From positions 46,562,255-46,626,254 of the forward strand of contig CM055111.1 in the NCBI GenBank assembly GCA_029204225.1: 64,000 nt of DNA, given 5' to 3'. The notes under the pieces are model-generated. The model searched no databases and had not been told where the DNA came from. It saw only the letters and a program-made list of their open reading frames with translations. Within the stretch, counting starts at the first letter, position 1; every line of letters begins with the position of its first letter. This document shows, piece after piece, positions 35,029 through 46,160 of the stretch. The DNA comes from Diphasiastrum complanatum (lineage: Eukaryota; Streptophyta; Lycopodiopsida; Lycopodiales; Lycopodiaceae). A program made the translations under genes and the position numbers.

Positions 35029-37158
35029 AAAACTGGTGGCGGTCCCACAACACCTGCAATATGCAGTTATTGGAAACTTTTATTGGCCGAATCTTAATCA
35101 AATGATACTGCACCTTCTCCATAAAGTCAAGGCGTGCAGTATTGAAATCCAAATTATGCGACAGGAAACAACGATGGGCTCCGGCAATCCATTTGGAAGT
35201 TGTCCATGAGGTGAAGCGGGATTCCCAAGAGCCTCCCATCATAGCCGCACGAAAATACAGTCGAGCAATTGGCAGCTGATCTTTGATTTGCTCTGAGGCC
35301 ATCGGCTTATTTGGATCAAATGCCAGGGTAGGAAGACAATCGTCCCATTTGGTTGCCACTGACGCCAAAAGAGTTAGATCTTTTGCAAACATTGCCGATT
35401 GTCGCATCGTTGGATCCGGAGAGTGGACTTACTCTCTTTGATATGCCTGTAAGGCCCAGTGAAAATCCACTGAAATATTCCAGCTGTAAGACTGGTGGAT
35501 GATTGGCCAATTGGGCGTATGGATGGTGATTTTATCCATAGCCAATCCCAAATCTTTCCATTTTTGTCTTCACGGCATTGGCACGTAATAAGGATCTACC
35601 CGCAATTGGCGAGGGCTGGCGATGCAGCTCCTAATTGATTCCGAAGTTTTCTCAAAAATTGTGATTCTCCATGACGGCTGCTCTCCCAGTGCAGGTATTT
35701 TGTCCAATTCTTTGCCGACCTCGATTTCGGACGTCTGAAATCTGAGAACCCATCCACCACGCGAGGACTCATGTGGATGCTGCTTTAAGAAGGTCTGGAT
35801 CTGGTCCTCGACGTTGATGGGCCTTTTGAATAAATGGCTTGTCCTTGATGAGGATGGACCCGTTTGTATTGTAGGTATAGTTGGCGGTTGATCTGCTAAG
35901 TCTGGAGCTCCTCCCTGGTCCATGCTCGAATCAACCCCTGTATCCATTTGTATAGCTTCTTGGCGCGAAGGGGAGAATTGCGGCATGACCGGGACGGGGA
36001 TTTGTGGTCTGGCTTCCAACACTTGAGCGGCGGCTTTTTCATAGGCGTTGATGGTCTCTTTTGCCTTCTCCAACTCGGTTGAAGATGCTCCTTTGAACCT
36101 ATCAAAGCGGCCTTGGAATCTCTAAAGGGCCACTTTGTATGTTTCCACTTTCTTGAACAAATATGCAATCTTCGTCGGTATGACTGGATGATCGGGTATT
36201 GTGTTTGCATCACGCATCACGCATCATGCCAATGTCTTTTCGCTTTCAGCCTTTTCTTCATGTTGCTTGGCTATCTTCACTTCTCGATCCAGTCGGACAA
36301 TTTTTTGGCTGATCAGAGTGTTTTCGATCCTAAAACAGAGATCCTCTGCTTCATTTTCTTTTTTATCTAGCATAGACTGGATCACTTGCCCAAGACTTGA
36401 AACTAACCCAAGAGCATCACCAGAATCGACAGTCGTGGAGATGGCAGCAGTAGGAGACCCTGATGGTACTATCCACGGTAGGCGTGGAATAGGTGTCAAA
36501 GTCTCTTCTTCTTCAAAAATATCCTCGTCTTCAAACCCTTCAGGCACCATGGCGTCGAACTGCTTTGGTGACTTGACAGTTGTGTCGACCCAAAGTGTGG
36601 CTAGGCTACCCTGTGTGGGTGGTTGCTGACTGGCATCTTCGACACCAACAATAGCTTCATGGATATGTCCGAATCCTCTTCCAGGGAATTGGGGTTCAAA
36701 GGGTGCTGGGCTCTGGGGCATTTCAAAGATTTCGGTGCCCCAAGGGGGTCGAAATCATCGAACATATCCATGAAGAACTGTGTGTTGGGTGAGGTTGCTT
36801 CGGTGTGTGAGAGTGAGGCAGCTTGGGCAGCTGTGATGGGAATGGTAGGCCCAATGGTCACAGACTGTCCTTGTATGGGAGCAGAGGCGAGGGGAGCATC
36901 AGAGACGAGGGGAATGGGAAGTTCAGTGCGAACAATAGTAGGGGGTGGAAGCACAGCTGACGAGGTATGCCTAGTACGACGTTGTGACACTGAAGGCGAG
37001 TCAGGAATTACGATCTCGCTATGTGGACGACGGCGACTATGAGAACTTGAGGCCTGGTGAGATGACTCGGCTGGTGCTTCTTTGTAAACCGAAAGCACAG
37101 AATCTAGGTGAAAGCCATGGATTTTGTTTTCTAAGTGAGAAGCGGCTAAGAGGGACAA
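35029..37158 (-). pseudogene. Long accessory ORF fused after gypsy gag (no pol)
   Basis: Minus-strand open segments 37158-36601, 36721-36224, 36073-35570 and 35407-34982 form one coding region of roughly 700 codons with frameshifts and stops. The N-terminal part is Pro/Ser-rich (SSHSRRRPHSEIVIPDSP), the middle is coiled-coil-like (RLDREVKIAKQHEEKAESEK; EKAKETINAYEKAAAQVLEA), and the C-terminal part is Trp-rich (WESRFTSWTTSKWIAGAHR). I recognise no enzyme domain. It follows gag (ELKRAIKANTKQ, a stop, then LLSLLAASHLENK) and runs to the polypurine tract. Accessory ORFs are known in Tat/Athila gypsies, but replacing pol entirely suggests a non-autonomous element. A similar region lies at 49.7-52.7 kb. 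Confidence 0.6.
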
Positions 37159-37213
37159 TAGAGATCCAGCGGTGAACTACTGCTTTGTATTGGCCTTAAT
37201 AGCTCGCTTGAGC

Positions 37214-38119
37214 TCACCAAATTGTACAAATAGAACACCAGACATTTTCCCTAGTAGGAAAAGTCTTTGCAAACTTCTTAGGTTCCTTGTTCGCTTCTCC
37301 GTGGAAATTTTTCAATGCTTTGATCTTCTCATCAAATTGAAATTGCAATTTTTCCATCTGTTTCTGCTGGGTCTTCCCAGGTTTCTCGAACTCATTGAGC
37401 ATCATTTTTGCAGTAGCATTGGCATTCGTTGATGCAATAGTGGTGGATGTCGTAGTAGTCTGCCCTGCTATATAAGGCAACATACTGACATTCAGCTCAT
37501 CATCTGAATCTTCCACCTCCTCCTGAATTGCATCGTCCCCCGCATTTTGCAAAAGTGCGTACTCATTATGGCGTTTCAGCTCACATCTGATCCGTTTAGG
37601 TAGACCTGACAAAAATACATAATCATGGCATTTTCATTAATCAACTCAGGCTCACATTCAGATCTAAGACGTTTCACCCTTTCGATGTAATCTCGAACCA
37701 TTTTCAGCTTTCCCATTTTAATTTTACTTAAAAGTAGGAAAGACTTCCGCGGTTTGAACCGTGTGATAAGGGCTCGTTTAACAACCTCTCAATCTGTACG
37801 TTCAGTTTCATCTTGGTTATAGTACCAATCTTGTGTTGCGCCTGTTAAGGCCATAGAAAACAGCTTAAGTTTATCTTGAGGATAAATCTCACCATAGACC
37901 TCATAGGATTCAGCATAGATGTGAAGAAAGCGAACTAGATTTGCTTCCTTGTCCGAGATAGCCCAACCACAAAGTCCATGAAATACTTTTCCATTTTCTT
38001 TCGAGAATTTCCAAGGGCAATTCATTATATATGGGAATATCCAATCGGGGTGCTCTTCTAACAATAATTGGATTGACCTCCTGTGGAGCACCTCCAGAAG
38101 CAGCTCCAGGGGCAGCCAT
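37214..38119 (-). pseudogene. Gypsy gag
   Basis: Starts MAAPGAASGGAPQEV at 38119 and shows the Retrotrans_gag core DKLKLFSMALTGATQDWYYN (about 37.83 kb). It continues through frameshifts to RALITRFKPRKSFLLL and KMVRDYIERVKRLRSE, then an acidic stretch and QQKQMEKLQFQFDEKIKALK. At least two frame changes (near 37.98 and 37.79 kb) break it. It lies on the same strand as the LTR at 34.3-35.0 kb and belongs to that element. Confidence 0.85.
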
Positions 38120-38744
38120 TTAGTTCAAATTGATAATGTGATTGGATATAGATTTTTCCAAAAACTATCTCAGATTAGATCTGCTAGCTCTATTTCACTT
38201 TTCAAGATTCTGATTCTATATGATGAAAACCTACCAAAAATTCGATCAATCAATACTTCTCAAAAATGATAAATCTCTCAGCGTCCAATTCAGAATATAT
38301 CAGATCTGATCCAAATTTTGACAGAGACTTGATCTAAAAAATCAGAAACTAAAAATAGGACTGGCAAAGGTTGGCTCGGCGAAGGCTCAACAATGCTATT
38401 TTGGGATAAAAACTCTCTAAACACTTTTCTGGCAATTTCTTGAGAAATAACGTCGATTTCTCAGATGGAAGATCTTACACAGATAAAACTATGGACAACC
38501 AGACGAAGGTTTCTGACACAAGAAAATACAGTTTTTGTGATCTGACGAGGGTAAAAATCAAGATTTTTTGTGATCTGATCAAGATAAATCTTCGTCGAAC
38601 TCAAAAATAGTATTTTTATATAAATAGAATGTTCTGGAAACTCGGCAAAGGTTCTAGCGAAGGATAATTTTGCAAAAAAATAATACTGACAATTTTACAA
38701 AAAAGTGATTTTTTTGACAAAAATTTCATTCAACGTCATCCTTC
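38120..38744 (-). mobile_element. Gypsy leader lacking its 5' LTR
   Basis: Between the gag start and copia sequence at 38.75 kb lies AT-rich leader DNA containing GGCTCGGCGAAGG and AACTCGGCAAAGG words, like the leader at 33.7-34.2 kb. No LTR or primer site remains on this side, so the junction with copia is a deletion. Confidence 0.6.
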
Positions 38745-39620
38745 ACTTTAAATATCCACTTGTATGGAATCGGATTTTGATCCTTTGGCATCTCAGTTAT
38801 AGTCCACGCCTGATTTTCAATCAGAGAATTGAATTTTGAGTCCATTGCAACTTTCCACTGATCGGCATCGGGTGTTGACATTGCCTCGAAGACAATGTTA
38901 TGTTCCTAAACAAAGTAGCAAGCCAGATCATCCATGAATCGAGATGGAGGCTATCTGGATTGACTCGATCTTCTGGGTTGAAATTTGATCTTGTGATGTT
39001 GTAAAATATGTTGAGTTTTTGACTCATTTTTTGAGTCAGTTTCAGTTTTTTGATTTTCAATCCTAGAGCTATTTTCGATAACTGGATTGGAATTTTCTTG
39101 AGCTTTTCCCTTGTGGTCGAGAAATTGGTCTTCCACAAAATGTCATCTCAACTGGTGAATGCTTTCTGGGTGTCCAGATTGTAGAGCTTGTATGCCTTGT
39201 GATCTGGGGGCTAGCCTATGAAAATCAATTTTCTACTTTTGTTGTCCAGTTTCTTTCTTAGATCACCAAGGATTTGAACATAGGCAATGCAACCGAAAAC
39301 TCGAATATTTTTGAGTGATGGTTTTGATCCAGTCCACATCTCATAAGGTGTCTTGCCATTCAGGGCCTTAGCGATGGATCGATTCTGCAAATAGACAACC
39401 GTAGTAACAACTTCTGTTCAAAACTTTTTTGGAAGAGAAACATGGGCCATCATGCTTTTGGCACTTTCAATAAGTGTCCGATTCTTCCTTTCTGCTACTC
39501 CATTGGACTTTGGTGAGTAGCTAGTGGTGTATTGTTGATGTACTTCAGAAGTCTTGCAAAACTCCTTGAACTCGGTGGAGATGTATTCTCCCCCTCCATT
39601 AGAACGTAGATGGGACGATT
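38745..39620 (-). pseudogene. Copia E integrase to RT N-terminus
   Basis: On minus, from 39620: EYISTEFKEFCK, QQYTTSYSPKSNGVAERKNR (integrase GVAERKNR), then NRSIAKALNGKTPYE and RVFGCIAYV, then the connection region and MSTPDADQWKVAMDSKFNSL, WTITEMPK and KWIFKVK, the start of reverse transcriptase. Several stops are present. The rest of RT is missing, and only the RNase H end resumes at 33.65 kb, beyond the nested gypsy. Confidence 0.85.
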
Positions 39621-39729
39621 TTTCAATGTGACATAAACATTACAAAAATAAGGAATGCTAGATCTATTCATATTGATTTACTATAGGTAGATTCATTTAC
39701 ATGATTGTAGCTTTAACAATGGCAATGTT

Positions 39730-40323
39730 CCATTTGCATGTTGCTCTTCCGATGGAATGCACTCCAATTATTAAGAAAAATGTGAAAGTTGTAGAGAATG
39801 CTGCAGCAATAGTTAGAGAATTGAGAATGAATAATCATATGAATATAGATTTGTCGGTGGATGGATGAATTTATCCTAATGATCTAGCTATCAATTTGTG
39901 TCCAGATTTTAAGTCTGTAACTCATCTTCTCAGATATGTATGTGAAGGAAATAGCAGATTACTTGGATATTGTCAACGGTTGCGAGATATTGGAATGCAT
40001 AGCATATCTTGTCTGAATCAACAATTACAGTTTGCTAATCAACAATTGCTTCATTATGTGCAACACATTATTGCTGAAAACAATGCACTCAAGAATGCTA
40101 TATCAGAGTTGAATGCTACTGTCACTACTCTTCGAGGATCAAACCAAGAAATGTTAGAATCCATGAAAAATTTGTGATCCGAGAGTTTAAAATCTGCTGT
40201 TGATCTAAAAGTTATCAATAAGACAATGATGAAGAGAAAAAGAAAGAGAGTACCGATGAAGAATGTTGATGACCTATCTACACATAGTGGCAATCAGAAA
40301 AAAAGAATCCGAGCATTCAAGTA
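39730..40323 (+). pseudogene. Unknown coiled-coil protein remnant
   Basis: A plus-strand frame with stops near 39867 and 40175 reads ENAAAIVRELRMNNHMNIDL, then LLRYVCEGNSRLLGYCQRLR, NQQLQFANQQLLHYVQHIIA and ENNALKNAISELNATVTTLR, then a basic end KRKRKRVPMKN. The heptad-like Leu/Asn pattern suggests a coiled coil. I do not recognise the family. With the next ORF it may be one gene split by an intron near 40330-40440. Confidence 0.45.
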
Positions 40324-40440
40324 TGATGTCATCTAAACTGTTTATTTAATTCATATATGTCATTTAAGTTTGATTTGCACTTGATAACATGAATTATCTA
40401 TTTATTTAACATAATTTGAGTTTCATATGTTTGTTCCAGA

Positions 40441-40713
40441 TCATGTTTGGTGGCAAAGAACTATTTAATAGATCGTTCATGCATTGGATCATCTTTAAGT
40501 CATGTTTTAACGAGAAAGTCAGCAAAGGAAATGATAAAAAAAGCTCAGCTTGAAAAAAAGAAAAATGAAATTGTAGAGACTGTTTTGATTAAGGTTCAAT
40601 CATACTTGGATGTGAATGTGATACAAGGTGCATGTGATGTATCTGGAATTAGCAGAAATGCTATCACTAATTCTTCCCAAATATCTCTAATAACATTCTT
40701 ATTAATAAGTTGA
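40441..40713 (+). pseudogene. Basic hypothetical ORF
   Basis: After an AG acceptor-like site near 40440 the frame reads LVAKNYLIDRSCIGSSLSHV, then RKSAKEMIKKAQLEKKKNEI, VLIKVQSYLDVNVIQGACDV and SGISRNA. It is protein-like but unknown, and it probably continues the upstream coiled-coil ORF. The right side meets acidic minus-strand coding-like sequence (TFLEDHVQDSQTNDD) just before transposon-like element copy 2. Confidence 0.4.
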
Positions 40714-40888
40714 TCTTCACAAGCTAATGGCGATAGTGACAACAAGGGAGATGAGAAAGTTTGTCATGTGTCGTCGATCCATTAGATGATGATGCATCAC
40801 GTTCAATATCATCATTAGTTTGTGAATCTTGCACATGATCCTCCAAAAATGTGTCATCAAATCCATCATCACGATCTTGTTCAAGTGC

Positions 40889-42213
40889 AATCTTTTTTGG
40901 TGTTTTTCAATGGTCCTAGTTTTAGGCCAAAATCATGGATTTTTTTAATAAATCTCTAAATTTTCTTTTTAAAAAAAGTCAAAAAATGCATATTTTAAAT
41001 AAAGAACTACAAGTTTTTTGTTGCAAATTTCATAAAACCATCATAATTACACATGAAATAATAATTCAAGAGAACAAATGATTTTTGAAACTCGAAATCC
41101 CATTGAAATACAAAATTACTTAAATTATATTTGCACATTCTTTTTTTTAAAGTACATTTTTCACTGATGCCTCTCAATTCAGAATTTGACATATTCTCAA
41201 CACTCTCGTTATCAGTTGATGAAGTGGAAGACCCGTTTTCTTCATTAGAGTCAACTGACATGTCTTCCTTAGAATCCGCATCTAATGTTGACAAAAAAAA
41301 CCTTGTAAATCAGCTTTTCTCTGTTGATGACGAGTGGAGGATGATGGTTTTTCAAGTAATCCAAGTCGTTCTTTCAATATAGATATTGTTGACTTTTGTA
41401 GATGATTGGTCATTATTAATTCAAAATTAAATGCCAAAACATCTACATCCTGTAGATTCAAATCGTCGACTCTTGGTTGATTTTTTGGCAATCTCTTTCT
41501 CTTGCCCTTTGGATCTACTTGCAACATTTTGAGTTCGTACCTTCCCAAAAAAGCATTTGTTGAAGTGGTGCGCAATCAATGGACACATAGTACTTTTGTT
41601 TGATTGCTATTTTAAATAAAACCAAGTACTTTGGCAATCCAAAATGGATGTCCTTCATTGTTTTCTGAAGCTAGAAGTGCAACAAGGCTTCCAATTTGGA
41701 TTTCATTCAAATCACCGTGCCATTGTTGATTTACTAGAATCGGTAACTGAGTGAATTGAAGCCTTTGACTCATCGCTCAATGATTCAACTTGTTCAAAAG
41801 AACAATGTTCTAATTGTGTCGAGCCTGTATCTGAAGAGGAGGATGAGGTCGAAAGATCTGATACAAGTTGAGTTACGGGCATCATTTCTTAAAAAGTACT
41901 TGCTTGAGGAATTTCAGAAGATAAACGGGTAAATGATGACGGTGCCACATCATTTACGAAAACATGTTTAGATTCAAGAGTGGCTTTATAAAAAAAGCTT
42001 TTATTGGAAATGTCAGATGAAGATGTTGCACTTGTTGCAACAAATTGAGTTACAACTATTGGAATAGAAGAGGTAGAACTACTAGGCATCATAACCTTAA
42101 ATTCATTTTTAACTATGTACTTATGTTAAACATAGACCCGTTAAAATAGTTAACACCACACTAAATGTGCTCCTCAAACTTAACTGCAACCTATGCTGGT
42201 CATAGAACAAATA
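40889..42213 (-). mobile_element. Transposon-like element copy 2, internally deleted
   Basis: It shares both ends with copy 1 (21843-24871) but is only about 1.3 kb. The central part holding the DGMDQ, LDN and GHTH motifs is missing; N-terminal (41889-42092) and C-terminal (41282-41575, 41007-41294) coding remnants remain, e.g. MLQVDPKGKRKRLPKNQ identical to copy 1. The deletion joint lies near 41730. This is the structure of a non-autonomous deletion derivative. Confidence 0.75.
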
Positions 42214-42234
42214 ATAAGCTATGCGCACCTCAAT

Positions 42235-43656
42235 AGACGTATACAGAAAAACCAACCTCTTTGGAAGGCCGAGAGCAAGATCCTTGGTGCATAGCATCTC
42301 CACAAATTTGAAGTTGGGGTGGCCCAACCTCTTATGCCAAAGCTCCACTTGATTGAGCTCCTCCTTCACCATGTTCACACTTCCAAGAAAAACATTAGCA
42401 TCTAGCTTAAAAATCCTTCCTTGCTTGAATCCCTTTACAATGCAAGTATTATTCATCATTATGGAGCAAACACCTTGCTTAAAATGGACATCTAAGCCAT
42501 CATCCATCAATTGTCCTACACTTAACAAATTCTTAGTGAGTGTAGGAACATAGAGTACATTATCAAAATCTACCCTTTTAGAGGATCCAAGACTTAAGGG
42601 AATAGTTCCCACTCCATCTATTCTACCATCTTGATCACTTGCTGCTAGAATAGACTTTTTACAACCTACAAAAGATACAAGAGTTGAGAAAAAATCCTTT
42701 TGAGATGTCATGTGGGAACTAGCCCCACTATCAATCCACCATGTGTCATTGGAGTAGCTCTTTGATGTTGATGTAGAAGCCATCAAGGATGAATCCACTT
42801 CATCCTCATCTTCCTCAAGGGTGAGGTTGCCTTGTTTGCTCTCTCCTTGTGCATTCTTCTTCTTGAAACACTCGGATGCAAAGTGCCCCTTCTTTCCACA
42901 AAAGAAGCACTTGAGTTTGGCTTTGTTCTTCTTTCCACCTTTGGAGCTTGATGGTTGATCATCACTCTTGGTCTCCTTGTGTTGGATCTTCTTCTTTGAC
43001 TTTGCCTTTCCCTTGCTTGAGAAGTTGTCCTTCTCATCACCATCGTGCAACTTCAAGGATCCAATCCTTTGCTTGACATGAAGGATCCTACTCTCCTCGG
43101 CCACAAGCACACTATGGAACTTGTCAATGGAAGGTAGTGCATCTTGAATAGCAAAGCTTTGTACAAGATTGAAGAACTCATCTCCAAGACCATTCAAAAT
43201 GATTTGAACAAGTTCATCATCATGAATACCCTCACTAATGATGGAAAGTTCTTTGTTGAGAGATTTTATTCTCAAGACATACTCTTGGGCACTCTCATCA
43301 CTCCCTCTAATGCTTTGAAGAACTTTGTTTCTAATCATAAGCACTCTAGAGGTATTTTTGGATTCATAAATCCCTTTAAGGTAGTTCCATGCCTCCTTGG
43401 CCGAGGTACAAGATGCCACTTCCTTTAGAAGTTCATTACTAACCTTCACTTTTAAGCAATGTAATGCTAGTCTAGCTCTCTTTTTGTACCTCACTAGATC
43501 TTGCCCTCCTTGAGGTTCTTCTTCCTCTCCTATGACAAGATCAAACATATCTTGGAGCACAAGTAGTGACTCCATTCTTACTTTCGAAGTTGAATAATTA
43601 TTTTTCACTAGCCTCAAGAAGATAGGCTCCAAAAGTACAACAAATGTACTATTCAA
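42235..43656 (-). CDS. Copia B gag-protease-preintegrase, open frame
   Basis: A continuous frame of nearly 475 codons of copia sequence from the ATG at 43656: gag (UBN2-like, YKKRARLALHCLKVKVSNEL), the CCHC knuckle CFFCGKKGHFASEC, the protease site WWIDSGASSHMTSQ, and the GAG-pre-integrase motif VELWHKRLGHPNFKF. The polyprotein is cut just after ALGLPKRLVF at about 42240, where sequence of transposon-like element copy 2 begins; the ORF then runs on briefly into foreign sequence. Integrase, RT, RNase H and the 3' LTR are missing. The frame is undamaged, so the truncation is probably recent compared with the other copia copies. Confidence 0.9.
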
Positions 43657-44228
43657 AGGCTCTCTCTTCTTCCTTTCTCAAAATTTAGCTAAAAATGCTA
43701 CTCTCTTGAATCTCACTAGACCCAAGAAGCAAGATCTATGATGATCTTGAACTCAAAAGCATTTGGAAAACATGTATTCTACACAATCTATTCACTTAGA
43801 AGCTCGGATTCGACTTTGGAAGTGCCAATGCCTTCCAATGGTGTTTAGAATGGTTTTAGTTTCACTCTTGAACCAAAAAACATAAGCCTCAAACTCTCTC
43901 TCAAGGATTTGTAGGTTTAATAAGCTTCTAACACCATTTACTCACAAATCTATGAAGGAAACAATGGTTTTTCATAAGCACATCACTAGTTTCACTCTAC
44001 ACAACTTGTTTGAAGCACAAATATTGAAAAAACACAAAGTTTTGGTGAAATTACACCTCCAGTAGCCTCTCACACATGTGAGAAGTACATCTGAACCTTC
44101 CACACTAATCTGAACCTCAACATTGCAAGTAAATTATTAGAAAAGGTCGCCCTCCTTCAAAATGAATCTAGCACCAATGCTTTCACCAAAATGAAGATTT
44201 TTGGAACATCAACTAAGCTCTTTGACTT
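43657..44228 (-). other. Copia B 5' leader
   Basis: Non-coding sequence between the primer-binding site and the gag ATG of copia B, as expected for this element type. Confidence 0.7.
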
Positions 44229-44241
44229 GGCTCTGATACCA
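44229..44241 (-). promoter_or_regulatory. tRNA-iMet primer-binding site, copia B
   Basis: TGGTATCAGAGCC on minus, directly after the LTR end, a perfect match to the standard plant copia site. Confidence 0.9.
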
Positions 44242-44852
44242 TGTCAAATTTCAAAGTTTAAGGACTAAATTTGATCTACAAATGATCACAAAGAGTGATT
44301 GGTAGCTTGGGATCTTGATCTATATCAAGACTAGCTTCCAAATACAGCTTCTACTTGACAATCTTTGTGATTCCAAGCAAGAACAATAAAAAATGATGAT
44401 CTTTACTTACCATTTACTAAGCATTCATCCACAAAGAAAGTGCTTAAGAGAGTCAAAACACAAAGATTGCTTCACAAACGAAGATTTCTCATCATTAGCT
44501 CAACAATGGATCCATCATAGATCAAGTACAAAATCACCATAATCTCTCTCTAAGCTACATCCAGCATGTGTGGGACAACTCATTGTACTCATCCATATCC
44601 ACTTTGGATAAGATCTATCAAGTTTGCCACATCATCCGTTGATGGTTTGTGTTGACCTTCTAGATTTCTACAATCTAGGACCTAACTCCTATAATTTAGG
44701 AGATGTCATATTAGACTCAAATGAAAGCTAATCAAAATGGATCTGAATATTACAAGTGTTATTTCACACATGTGGACAGGTCCTCACACGTTTGGATCCA
44801 CATAGACGTCAAAATACATCAAAAACCATGTGAAAATTGCTTAATTCTAACA
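44242..44852 (-). mobile_element. Copia B 5' LTR, 611 bp
   Basis: On minus it begins TGTTAGAATTAAGCAATTTT (44852) and ends CTTTGAAATTTGACA (44242), followed at once by the primer site. The TG...CA ends are clear. Its outer end abuts the BTB-like pseudogene. Confidence 0.85.
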
Positions 44853-45448
44853 ACCCAGAGTTCATCGGACTACAACAATCGACAAAGAATCTGAAGAGAG
44901 AGGTTGGGCAGAACATGAACTAGCTCCCAAGAAGCATGTGTGCACAAAAAAATCCAGCATGCATTTTGGATTCGATCTACAAAACAACCATAGCAGTGCT
45001 GCTCTGAAAGGTCTTGGTAATCCGCACATGTGTCTACCCCCAGACCCTCCATCATAAACTACACACAACCTTCACACAGCTTTTTCAGGCAAAGAATGCA
45101 AGCAGCAGCAAGAACTGAGACCACTATTTCTCTGGTCAGCACAAGGGTCACCCCATACAAATACCCAAACACCATCTCCAACCCCAGAGCAGTTACTTTC
45201 ACGTCATCAATCTTGAGTTCCACACGAGGCTTTCCATACTCTTTCCAAGGTCCAGATAATAGCGAAAGGAAATAGGAAGGCTGCGAGAGAACGATGTGAT
45301 GCAGGGCATAATTTTTTCCCATAAGACTCAGCACTATGTTAGAAAAGACATGCCCATGCAACCCTTGCCACTGCAAATGCTCGCCACCTGCATCCATCAC
45401 CACCACTCCCATTGCCAATGCTTTCATATCCCGCTTCACCTCCACCAT
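44853..45448 (-). pseudogene. BTB/POZ-domain protein, truncated by copia LTR
   Basis: BTB/POZ domains mediate dimerisation and often recruit Cullin-3 ubiquitin ligases. On minus from 45448 the frame shows HGHVFSNIVLSLMGKNYALH, HHIVLSQPSYFLSLLSGPWK, then VELKIDDVKVTALGLEMVFG, YLYG and VVSVLAAACILCLKKLCEGC, the order and spacing of a BTB fold; it continues as GLGVDTCADYQDLSE and ACWIFLCTHA. The general look recalls plant germ-cell-less-like BTB proteins, but I am not sure. Two in-frame TAG codons (45059-45061 and 44870-44872) and the LTR cut at 44852 make it a pseudogene. No intron is apparent, so it could be a retrocopy or one exon. Confidence 0.6.
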
Positions 45449-45924
45449 CCTAGTAGATGTACTCCCCTATTTGATTCAAAGACACAGATCCTTCTCATTG
45501 CTATAGCAGTATAGCTTATCTTCCTTGATCCTGCAAAAGTTCTTGTAAGAATCTGCAATGCACCCAAGAATCAAAAGCTTAAAGACCCACCATGCTGCCA
45601 CCTATTACACCTTCTTGATGGTCAGACTCATTCCACCAAAGCTCTCACTGCATCCAAAAATAATGTCTTTGCAAGAAGATTCTCCCAATGATCCTTTTTT
45701 GGTAGGGAGCATCCTCGAATCATTATTCCACAATGGCTATCATTTCAGGCCATTCCAAAGCATGGAAACAAGTGTCAAGCCTCACCTCACCTAGTGTATA
45801 TCTCCAAAAATATGAGCCTTCAATATCCCACTACTTCCCTTTGAGTTCCAACTAGTGAGGACCTTGTCTTGGCTTTGTCAATGCAGCCCATGCTGCACAC
45901 CTTCCCTTGTTCTAGCTTTCAATG

Positions 45925-46135
45925 CCCTCCTTGGCATTCAAAATGCAGCCTCCGTGCTGCCACCATCAAGCACCCCTTGGCTTGATCTGAATGTCCTTTC
46001 TGACATTCAAAACGCAGTCACCATGCTACCACAATCAAGCACCCCTTGGCTTGATCTGAATGTCCTACTTGACATTCAAAATGCAACCTCCATGCTGCCA
46101 CCATCAAGCACCTCTTGGTTTGATCAAAACAGATT
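45925..46135 (+). repeat. Tandem 69-bp repeat, three units
   Basis: Each unit runs through CATTCAAAATGCA, CCATGCTGCCACCATCAAGC, ACCCCTTGGCTTGATCTGAA and TGTCC with a few changes, keeping one open frame of 23 codons per unit (DIQNAVTMLPQSSTPWLDLN-like). It lies in a 101-codon ORF with no recognised domain. Confidence 0.85.
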
Positions 46136-46160
46136 AATCCACACCCCTCCTAGAACTTGA

